Below, one piece after another: positions 1 to 7,939 of a stretch of DNA of 25,420 bases. The DNA is taken from positions 1 through 25,420 of IMG/VR virus record IMGVR_UViG_3300025853_000587; one strand, 5' to 3'. The notes beneath the pieces were generated by a model that did no database searches, had not been told where the DNA came from, and saw only the letters and a list, made by a program, of their open reading frames with translations. Position 1 is the first letter of the stretch. Every line of letters starts with the position of its first letter. The translations under genes and the position numbers were made by a program. The DNA is from a virus.

Positions 1-383
1 GTATCGCCATCGTTGAGCGTTAAGCTTGAACCATAGTCATAATAACCAATAAGAGGGTCATTTGTTACAGTGTCATTATAAATGTAAACATAACGGAACG
101 CAGCAACAGAGCCGCCTGACGCAGTAAGCGTTAGATCCGCAAGAACAAGCTTATAAACACCACCTGATTGGCTGGATGAAGTTCTTGTCAGGCTTCTTGA
201 AGACAAGTTGCTGTAACTAATCTGAGTTACATTGCCTAAAATACCATTACCATCAGCAGTTGGGTTAGAACTTTCAGAACCCGGCGCTGTATTTGAGAGA
301 GCAATTACAAGAGAATCACTTCCCAAGTTCATAGCCTCAACTGCGTAGTCAACGAAGTCGTTTATTTTAACAAAGGTTGCCAT
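1..383 (-). CDS. Virion-associated structural protein, N-terminal part (runs off left edge)
   Basis: The reading frame starts with ATG at 383 behind a good ribosome site (AGGAGA) and stays open for 127 codons to the window edge, so the C-terminus is missing. The protein begins MATFVKINDFV and has a segment GSDSLVIALSNTAPGS, followed by a Ser/Thr-rich, beta-strand-like stretch. I recall this start as typical of a phage protein that is common in marine phages and prophages, usually encoded near tail genes and annotated as hypothetical or structural. It is the next late gene after the gp16-like internal protein, separated by 57 bases. A tail-fibre or head-tail role is possible but not shown by the sequence. 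Confidence 0.75.
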   Translation of the reverse strand, partial: MATFVKINDFVDYAVEAMNLGSDSLVIALSNTAPGSESSNPTADGNGILGNVTQISYSNLSSRSLTRTSSSQSGGVYKLVLADLTLTASGGSVAAFRYVYIYNDTVTNDPLIGYYDYGSSLTLNDGD

Positions 384-440
384 ATCTATCTCCTATCTGG
401 CTTAGCTTTCGTTACCATAGTTACTAATTAATTTCAAACC

Positions 441-3400
441 TTACTGTCTGTTGGGTAAATACCCAGTCAGATCTTTCGCTGTATCTTTAATTACATCACC
501 AGTAGCCATAGTTTCTATAAGAGGCGTCATGCGAATAAGACCTTTAGCTCCGTCTTGCACATCACCAGAAAGCATCTGCCCTATAGAGCTTAATACTTCA
601 TAACTCCAATCAGCAGGAGCACCACCTAAAGAAACTAATGCACCAATCTTATCTGGTGGAGCTTGAAACTTTGGTTGGATGGGAAAGTTGTTTTCAAATC
701 CCATTTCACTAGCCATTGCTATACCCCGATAAACCGCATCACTATAAATTGCAGCAAGACCTGAGAAGTCAAAAGATCTCATAATCTTATCCTCTAAATC
801 CATATCCTTCCAAGCCCAGTTTGGGGTGCGTGTGTTTACAATCATATAGCCAAGACCCATAGCAACAGCTATATGAGACAACCGATTGCGAACTGCACCA
901 GAAGCATGGTTAGCAGTAATTTTGCTTAAAGCGCCCATTGTATAGCTGTAAAAAGTAAACGGTAAAGCAAGCAATCCACTTTCTACTCTGCGATATCCTT
1001 TAACTCTTGGATCAACAGATGTTTCAAAAGGTAACATTCTAGCTAAATGCTCTGGAATATAAGCAACACCGCTCATTACAATTGGTTTATCTGCTGGCGT
1101 ACCCATAATAACTCTATTCATAACACCAGATGACAACGCATTTCTAAATGCTTTAACAGCGGCTTCATCAGTCCAAGCCTCTGTATTAGGTAAAAACAAA
1201 CCACCCTGACTTTTTTCATAAGGTGAGTCAGCTATTTGCTTAGCAAGCTTAGGAGTAATATTATACCTAGCTAAAAACTCTTGTTCAAACTTACTAGCCT
1301 TGCCAACACCCAACTTAATCGCTGAGTCAATAATAGTATGACCTCGAACTAAACCATCAAAAGTTTTAATAGCTACAGTTATAGGCGCTAAACCATTCAT
1401 AATATAAAAAGCATTGTTTAACTTATCGGGAATAGTTTTACTAAACACATCGTTAGTAAGGCTCTCCATGTATTTTAAATGCGTTATACCGCGTGTAATT
1501 TCTAAACCTTCGCCAGCAAGATTAAGTTCTCTTTTAGAAAGTTTTAAAGATATATCATCCATTGAGCCAAGCACTGACATACCAATAGATTTAAGCTCAT
1601 GATCCATAAAAATAGAAGCAGTATCACCAATAGCTGCTAATCCAGAGCCACCAAGAAATGTCCAACTTGTTGCTGTTCTAAGAAAGTCAGCTATTTTTGT
1701 ATCTATAGCATCAGGACGTTTAAGCGTTGTTCCAACAACTTGATCATAAATAGCAACAAAGTTTTTAATAAACTTATTTATTGTCTGCTCATTAACGCCA
1801 TCTTTAATTAACCTAGATCTGTAATAATCTATTCGCGCTTCTAGTGGCATTAGCTTGCCAGTTTCTGGATCACGAAAGCGTTTATGATATTCCAGTCGGG
1901 GGCCAACACGATTGGTGTAAGCAATCATAACTTCCTTAATGTCAGTCACAATGTAGTCTTTAATTAAGTGATTGGGAATATTAAGGCGACGAGATACAAG
2001 CGGGCCGCTGCGACCAAACCCAGTAAAGATTGCATCAACAGCATCCTCGTCTGTTTCTCCAAGAATGTTGTCTATAGTTTCGTTGGCTCTACGCTCAACA
2101 GAAACAGGATCAGTTGCTAGCTCTTGTCTTTTAAATAGATTGTCATCGCCCTTAACAATAATCTGAGGATTCTCACGATACCAATTCATTAAGATATTCT
2201 TTAAACCTTCTCGGTCTGATTCAATCTTGCGGCGATTAAAGATACGCATAAGATAATTGCTAGGTGATTTAACCGATGGCATTTCATCAATCATATCCAT
2301 AGCATTATTAATTCTAGCTCTTGTATCATCCATAGCCTTTGCTAAGTCTTGCAAGGCATTACGCATATCTGCTGTAAGATCTAATTCTTTATAAAGCAAA
2401 GCTAACTCATCAATTGATTTTGCGTTTTGTATTTTATCAAATGCATCATCAAACTGAGCTATTAAGTTTTGTTTTCCGACAAGATCTTTTTCTAAATCAG
2501 CTTTAAATTTAACTTGTTTATTTGTTAAGCCTCTAGTTGTAGCGGTTTTTTGTAAACTCTTTAACTTATTAGTTATTTTTTCTATATCTGTTGAAAGTCT
2601 ATCTTGCTGTGGACGCATCCAACGTTTGTTTTGCTCAATAATACTTCTAGTAACGCTTTGAAGTTCCATTTGCCGACCAACATTTTTTAAATAGTTGTCT
2701 TCAAAAAGATCTTTTGGATTAATAAGTCCAACTTCTTCTAACTCTTTTCCATATTGCTCAAAGAATCCACGCGCAGCTTGAACAGACGCAGCCTCTTGTG
2801 GCGTCATCTTATCATATGGCACTTCATCAACCATTAAGCGACCAATGTGATTGTACCACTCATCAGGTGCAAAGCTATCCTTACCTAACTTGCGACGAAT
2901 ACGCTCATAATATTCTCCAACAGGAACATTAAAGAACTCAGCAGTAGGATTACGCGAGCTTACTTCACGATAGCTTTGATTAATAACATCAAGCGCCTTA
3001 AACCAATCACCTTGACGTCTTGCAGATTCAGTAAACGCAGAACTGCCTACACTTTTGCCAAGTTGATTCATAGCAAAGGGCATTCCATTATCGCCACCAA
3101 GCTGAAGCATATCCATCTTAGCCCAGTCTGGTAATAACTTATCTTGTATTGTTACACGAAGAGGCGTTGGTATTGCTTTCATAAACCAAGAATTAGTAAA
3201 CCACTCACCAGTAAAAGATAAATCTTCGCCTCTTTTTGCTGGCTCGTCAGATACACTATTAAGATATTCTTTGTATCTACGACCAAAGGTTGCTTGCCTA
3301 GCTTGCGCAGAAATAGGTCTATTAAGCGCTGCTCCTATACCATATCCGAGTAAACCGCCAACAGCCGCTGTACCCATTGTATAAAGCGCTGCGTCTCCTA

Positions 3401-4013
3401 TTTCAGCTATTGGGTCTTTACCCTCACTAATCTCAGTAAGCGCCTCAGTAAGCGTAATACTGCCATCTACAACTGCTGCATCTAGAGCGCCTATTTTGGC
3501 AAGGTTTTGAGCAGTAAGATTTTTACCTTGCATTAATTGTTTTGCGCGCGCAATTTGTCTAACGCTGCCTTGAAAGCCTAAAGCGTTAAGCCCTTTGCCA
3601 AGATGCAAAGAAGCAGCAACACCGCCGTAAGGAATAGCAATAGATGCATGAAGGCTAGGATCGGTAAGAAATAAATTAAGACCAGTAGAGCGATTTAATA
3701 CGCTATAATTATCTCTACGCTTTTGTATAAACTCTAGCGCAGAAATAAAGTTATCTTGAGAACCAATTCCAAACAAACGAAGATAACGGGCATCTTCTTC
3801 ATTAAACCCTTGTTTTTCTATTACTGTTTCAACACGATCAATTGACTCTGGATCGTAAGTAGAAATCCTAGAATAGAAATTTAATTGATTTTTTATTGGA
3901 TTAAATATTCTTCCATACTGAGCATTACCTGTTTGCCCTATTGTTGGCACTGTAGACTGCATTGGCTGTCTGCCAATATTAAAAGGTCTTGCCTCTGGAA
4001 CAGTTATCTTCAT
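441..4013 (-). CDS. Large internal virion protein, gp16-like (1190 aa)
   Basis: This 1190-residue protein is the last of three consecutive internal-virion-type genes. By size and order it matches T7 gp16, the internal core protein ejected into the host to help form the DNA channel. There are Ala/Gly-rich hydrophobic segments near residues 205-230 and a long charged, probably coiled-coil stretch near 450-570. I do not see the N-terminal lytic transglycosylase that T7 gp16 carries; the N-terminus is extended and polar (starts MKITVPEARPFN). The start codon overlaps the stop of the upstream gene (ATGA). Assignment rests on position and length, not on a catalytic motif, so a generic large structural protein is the fallback. 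Confidence 0.65.
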   Translation of the reverse strand: MKITVPEARPFNIGRQPMQSTVPTIGQTGNAQYGRIFNPIKNQLNFYSRISTYDPESIDRVETVIEKQGFNEEDARYLRLFGIGSQDNFISALEFIQKRRDNYSVLNRSTGLNLFLTDPSLHASIAIPYGGVAASLHLGKGLNALGFQGSVRQIARAKQLMQGKNLTAQNLAKIGALDAAVVDGSITLTEALTEISEGKDPIAEIGDAALYTMGTAAVGGLLGYGIGAALNRPISAQARQATFGRRYKEYLNSVSDEPAKRGEDLSFTGEWFTNSWFMKAIPTPLRVTIQDKLLPDWAKMDMLQLGGDNGMPFAMNQLGKSVGSSAFTESARRQGDWFKALDVINQSYREVSSRNPTAEFFNVPVGEYYERIRRKLGKDSFAPDEWYNHIGRLMVDEVPYDKMTPQEAASVQAARGFFEQYGKELEEVGLINPKDLFEDNYLKNVGRQMELQSVTRSIIEQNKRWMRPQQDRLSTDIEKITNKLKSLQKTATTRGLTNKQVKFKADLEKDLVGKQNLIAQFDDAFDKIQNAKSIDELALLYKELDLTADMRNALQDLAKAMDDTRARINNAMDMIDEMPSVKSPSNYLMRIFNRRKIESDREGLKNILMNWYRENPQIIVKGDDNLFKRQELATDPVSVERRANETIDNILGETDEDAVDAIFTGFGRSGPLVSRRLNIPNHLIKDYIVTDIKEVMIAYTNRVGPRLEYHKRFRDPETGKLMPLEARIDYYRSRLIKDGVNEQTINKFIKNFVAIYDQVVGTTLKRPDAIDTKIADFLRTATSWTFLGGSGLAAIGDTASIFMDHELKSIGMSVLGSMDDISLKLSKRELNLAGEGLEITRGITHLKYMESLTNDVFSKTIPDKLNNAFYIMNGLAPITVAIKTFDGLVRGHTIIDSAIKLGVGKASKFEQEFLARYNITPKLAKQIADSPYEKSQGGLFLPNTEAWTDEAAVKAFRNALSSGVMNRVIMGTPADKPIVMSGVAYIPEHLARMLPFETSVDPRVKGYRRVESGLLALPFTFYSYTMGALSKITANHASGAVRNRLSHIAVAMGLGYMIVNTRTPNWAWKDMDLEDKIMRSFDFSGLAAIYSDAVYRGIAMASEMGFENNFPIQPKFQAPPDKIGALVSLGGAPADWSYEVLSSIGQMLSGDVQDGAKGLIRMTPLIETMATGDVIKDTAKDLTGYLPNRQ

Positions 4014-7000
4014 TTATTTAAACCAGTTATTATTGGCTGCTTTCTCAGGCTTCCATCATTATTGTGTGTGTTTGTATAAAGCTTGTCCCATGCATATAGC
4101 TCTGGAAATGCAGAAAGCTGTTGTTGTACGGTCATGGTCATTATTTCAGTATCAGTGTACTGTGGATAAAGCTCAGTGCGTAATGGACGCGGTGGAACAG
4201 CATGAGCAGCTGCATATTGTTCTTTTAAAGAACCATCAAGATTATAGTAATTTCCATATCTAGAATCCCATGCTTCTATATTAGAAAATGCAGACGCTAA
4301 CTGACTTCTATTCATTGTCATAATTTCTGTATCAGTATATTTAGGATCTCGATTTGGCCTTGGTGGTACATTAGTAGGCAAGTTTTGTATTTCTTCTATT
4401 TCCTGCAAAGACAAATTTAAATCTTTAGCATTCTTAGATCCTGTATAAACTTCGCGCCGACTTCTAAAAATATTTAATGCTGTTGTATTATCACCAAAAA
4501 TTTCTTTGTACGTTGCCATGTTAGAAGGATTATTAATAAATGTTTCTTCATCCATGTGAGGAAGGCTTGCTAAGTAATTTATTTCTGCAATAGCCCTTTC
4601 AGCTTTTGGAGCGTCTGCATTGTTAGCTACAGTTAAATTATTAAAAGACTGAAGAGTTAGATCTTGTTTTCTTGTTGATTCAGTTTTTTCTAAAGTCCAA
4701 GTTTGGTCATTAATCATAATAGGTTGGAAGCTATCAAACTGATCTAGATATCCAACTTCATACATAGGAACACCTGACTCAATAGACGAAACAACAGGAT
4801 TGTATTTTAAATCTATATTTAAAGCAGCTAAACCTTGTCTTATTCTATTTCTATCAGACAGCTCTTCATTAGCACCTACTCCAGTAGTAAACATTTCAAC
4901 AATAGCTCTTGACGTAAGCATTACATCCCCACCAAGAATACCACCTAAAGTAAAAGCCATTGTATCAAGTGCATTATCTCCTTTTAAAAGATCATTAAAC
5001 TGACCTGAATCAGCAAGAAGATTTGTTAGCTGGTTTCTGTTTGCTATAATTTCATCATTTGAAAAATAATTATTCCTAGGGAATGCAGTGCTATCACCAA
5101 TATAAGGCCCAACAACACTAGGATCTTTTTTCATCTTTGAAGTGTAGGTATTTATTACAGAAGATATTAAATCCTCAGTAATTACATTACCCCTTACTTT
5201 TTGCATCCGAAGAGTTGCTAATATTTCTTTTTTATAATTACTACTCATTGGGTAAGTGTCTAATGCTCTGTTGATATTTCCATTTTTTGGCAAATCAAGA
5301 TCTGCCTTAATATCATTATCAACATTTCCATCGTAGTTTCTAAACTCAAGAGCAATAGACAATGGCTCTACGCCTTGTTCGCGAGCAACAAAGTTCATTG
5401 CAGAATATAATGCGTATGTTTCTGGACTAAGATTTTTACGCATTATATCTAAATTAGTGCGTCGACCATCTTCGGTAGTAGCTTCAAGATTAGAAAATTT
5501 ATCAAACACTTGGATTGCATTATTTAAAACATCTTCACTATTTGAAGTAAGGGCAGATTCCATAGCTACTTTAACAGATGGAAGTACAACGCCTTGATTA
5601 AGAGCTTCTACGATTTGAGGAAACTCAAGCATATTAGCAGCATTTATAAACTCATCTTTAAATAAATAAGAATCATACTCTGCTAAATCATTAGGGCTAG
5701 CAGTAGAAAGATTGCTTTGAATAGCATCTATCTTCATACCAATAATATATCTATCGTTTTGCTCTGTAACTGCTTCTAGTTTTCTATCTAAATAAGCAGA
5801 AGTGCTTGAAGCATCAAACTTGTAAACCTCTCTAAGCAAATTGTAAGCTTCTTTAACATTGCCTTTTAAATCTGTTCTTTCTTGAGTTACAGAATTTTTT
5901 AAGTTTTGAATATCTACCTTGCTTAACTTTATTCTGTCTACTTTTATTCTAGATTGTTCGGCAAAGTTTTGCCTAGCAAGTCCTATTAAAGTTTGCTGAA
6001 TTGTTTCATCTAATCCAGATGCTTCTATGTTTGATAAAGCAGACTGAAAGCTTGCATTTAAATCAGTAGAATTTTTAAAATCAATTAAGCTTTGACGTAA
6101 TCTATTTTCTTTTTCTAAGTCAGCTTTACTTTCCATCCGAGTTAAAGCCGCTCGTCTTTCGCTAATCTCAGTTGCAAGATTAGATCTTTGCTCTTGAGTC
6201 ATTCCTTGTATTTGTCTTGCTACAGACTCACCTTGATCACCACCAATTAAATCAGCTATTGCTTGATAATCTGGTGAGGATTCATCTAAAAGAGCTTCAG
6301 AAATAATGTCTATATCAGATGCTTTTTTGCCAGCCGCGTCTAGGTTTTTTTCCACCCATTTTGCTAGCAACTCTGACATTACTTCATTTTTAACAGACTT
6401 GTCTTCAATTTTTGCTCCCATAGCTTCTATATCTGCTACCAATGTCGAAGCGCTTATAGTTGAACCTACTTCAGATAGAATGCTATTAGTCTGGTTCTCT
6501 ACATATTCATCAGCAATAGAGGCAAAAGAATCTAAACCAGCAAGCAAAGTAGGTATGCTTGTTGTTGTCTTGGCTTCTAAAGCTAAAGTCTCTAAGTTAT
6601 TACTGCCTATTTTATTAGCCAAGCTACTCATAATATTTGGCTTAGTAAGGCCAAGCTTAAATAAAGATTGATCTGAAGGCGACAGCGTAGAGTATATATC
6701 TATAAGATTATTGTTAGCATATAACCCTTCAAGCCCATCAATGCGATCATTGGCTGATCTCCATTGTTTAAATGTCATGCTGTCTGTGTCTTTTAAATCT
6801 AAATACCTAGCGCGAAGAGAGTTTGCTAAACTTGTTATGTCTTCATTAGATGCACCAGCCCCAATAAGATTAACCAGCTTTTTTTCATCAAGATAACCAG
6901 ACATTAACTGCTGATTTATTAATGCTTTCTTTGCCGCTTCAGCCTGTTTTTTTGCTAAAGATGCATATGTGCTAGCTACATATTCTTTTCCAGCTTCTTC

Positions 7001-7453
7001 AATGTATCTACTATAAGGAGTTGCTTCACCTTCTGAGTTGTACATTTCCTGTATGTAATTACTTATACGGGATTTATATTGATCTGCACTTGAAGAGCTA
7101 GACGCAAACTCTGAACCCTTAGCAGCAAACTCACTAAGAATAGATTCTTCAAATCTACGATCAATCATGTTTTGATATGATCTAGCAGCAATAGTTCCAA
7201 ATGAAGCAGGCGGCGTGTAAGCCACAGGCATATTAGTAGTAGGATCAATAGCAATTATTTTATCAGATGGTTGAGATTGAGCAGCTTTTTTACCAGCAGC
7301 CTCTGCATTTTGAGCAGCTTCTCTATATGCAAGTTGAGAAATCCTTGAAGCTGCGTTACTAATAGCTTCACCTACTTGCGCGCCGCCAGCATCTGAGCGC
7401 ACAACACCAACAGGCTGATTAAAGACTTGAGTTCTTTGTCTAATAACAGCCAT
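4010..7453 (-). CDS. Internal virion protein, gp15-like (1147 aa), with C-terminal repeats
   Basis: This 1147-residue protein sits between the gp14-like and gp16-like genes, the place of gp15 in T7, but is much longer than T7 gp15 (about 750 residues). The N-terminus (MAVIRQRTQVFNQPVGVV) and the following Ala/Gln/Lys-rich helical region fit internal core proteins of marine podophages. Most of the protein is predicted to be helical and low in cysteine. The last ~110 residues hold two copies of a unit containing VPPRP and YTDTEIMTM (separate entry). The start codon follows the upstream stop directly (TAAATG), and the stop overlaps the next start. A virion role is inferred from context; no enzymatic motif is visible. 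Confidence 0.65.
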   Translation of the reverse strand: MAVIRQRTQVFNQPVGVVRSDAGGAQVGEAISNAASRISQLAYREAAQNAEAAGKKAAQSQPSDKIIAIDPTTNMPVAYTPPASFGTIAARSYQNMIDRRFEESILSEFAAKGSEFASSSSSADQYKSRISNYIQEMYNSEGEATPYSRYIEEAGKEYVASTYASLAKKQAEAAKKALINQQLMSGYLDEKKLVNLIGAGASNEDITSLANSLRARYLDLKDTDSMTFKQWRSANDRIDGLEGLYANNNLIDIYSTLSPSDQSLFKLGLTKPNIMSSLANKIGSNNLETLALEAKTTTSIPTLLAGLDSFASIADEYVENQTNSILSEVGSTISASTLVADIEAMGAKIEDKSVKNEVMSELLAKWVEKNLDAAGKKASDIDIISEALLDESSPDYQAIADLIGGDQGESVARQIQGMTQEQRSNLATEISERRAALTRMESKADLEKENRLRQSLIDFKNSTDLNASFQSALSNIEASGLDETIQQTLIGLARQNFAEQSRIKVDRIKLSKVDIQNLKNSVTQERTDLKGNVKEAYNLLREVYKFDASSTSAYLDRKLEAVTEQNDRYIIGMKIDAIQSNLSTASPNDLAEYDSYLFKDEFINAANMLEFPQIVEALNQGVVLPSVKVAMESALTSNSEDVLNNAIQVFDKFSNLEATTEDGRRTNLDIMRKNLSPETYALYSAMNFVAREQGVEPLSIALEFRNYDGNVDNDIKADLDLPKNGNINRALDTYPMSSNYKKEILATLRMQKVRGNVITEDLISSVINTYTSKMKKDPSVVGPYIGDSTAFPRNNYFSNDEIIANRNQLTNLLADSGQFNDLLKGDNALDTMAFTLGGILGGDVMLTSRAIVEMFTTGVGANEELSDRNRIRQGLAALNIDLKYNPVVSSIESGVPMYEVGYLDQFDSFQPIMINDQTWTLEKTESTRKQDLTLQSFNNLTVANNADAPKAERAIAEINYLASLPHMDEETFINNPSNMATYKEIFGDNTTALNIFRSRREVYTGSKNAKDLNLSLQEIEEIQNLPTNVPPRPNRDPKYTDTEIMTMNRSQLASAFSNIEAWDSRYGNYYNLDGSLKEQYAAAHAVPPRPLRTELYPQYTDTEIMTMTVQQQLSAFPELYAWDKLYTNTHNNDGSLRKQPIITGLNK
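4037..4339 (-). repeat. Two-copy peptide repeat in gp15-like protein
   Basis: Codons 4217-4339 and 4037-4159 encode two 41-residue copies that share about 24 identical positions. Both begin YTDTEIMTM, contain AF...AWD and N..DGSL, and end in Q. Each copy is preceded by VPPRP a few residues upstream, so the whole unit is about 50 residues. The linker between the cores is 19 residues. Similarity is visible in DNA as well as protein, which points to a tandem duplication that has since diverged. Confidence 0.85.
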
Positions 7454-7939
7454 TTACTTGCCTCCTCCACCACCGCGCGGTGCGGCTGGCGCTTTTACAG
7501 TTTGATATTGATAAATACCCTGAGAAGCAGTGCCAACAGCACTAAATAAAGACGCAGTTAAAGCATTGTCTCCACGTCTTCTTTCAGCCATAGCTGCTGA
7601 TTTAGACTTCATATTTTGAAACTGAATTTGTTGATCTATGCGACCAGTGTCTTGAGCAATAATTTCCTTTTGTCTATCTAAGAATGCTTGAACACTTCTA
7701 TCAGAACCAACATCACGACCAGCAGCAGCAAATGCAGCTATATTAGCTGATGTTGCTAAGTCATACTCTTCCTTTCTTGCCCTAGACATTTGCATAGCTT
7801 GAGTTTTATTTAAGGCTTGATCTGTTTTAATTTGAAAAGCATTTAATTTAGATGCTTCTCGTTGAGCAACACCAGCAGATATTTGACCAAATACACTTAA
7901 TGCACTTGCTCCAATCATAGCCATTGTTATTGGTTCCAT
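7454..7939 (-). CDS. Internal virion protein, gp14-like (161 aa)
   Basis: A 161-residue protein between tail tubular B and the gp15-like gene, as gp14 is in T7. It begins with a short hydrophobic segment (MAMIGASALSVFGQ), continues with a long Gln/Lys/Arg-rich helix and ends in a Pro/Gly-rich tail (PRGGGGGK). T7 gp14 forms part of the outer-membrane pore during DNA ejection; a helical protein with a single N-terminal hydrophobic segment is compatible with that. Its start overlaps the tail tubular B stop as TAATG, so translation is probably coupled. The family assignment is by order, size and composition. Confidence 0.7.
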   Translation of the reverse strand: MEPITMAMIGASALSVFGQISAGVAQREASKLNAFQIKTDQALNKTQAMQMSRARKEEYDLATSANIAAFAAAGRDVGSDRSVQAFLDRQKEIIAQDTGRIDQQIQFQNMKSKSAAMAERRRGDNALTASLFSAVGTASQGIYQYQTVKAPAAPRGGGGGK

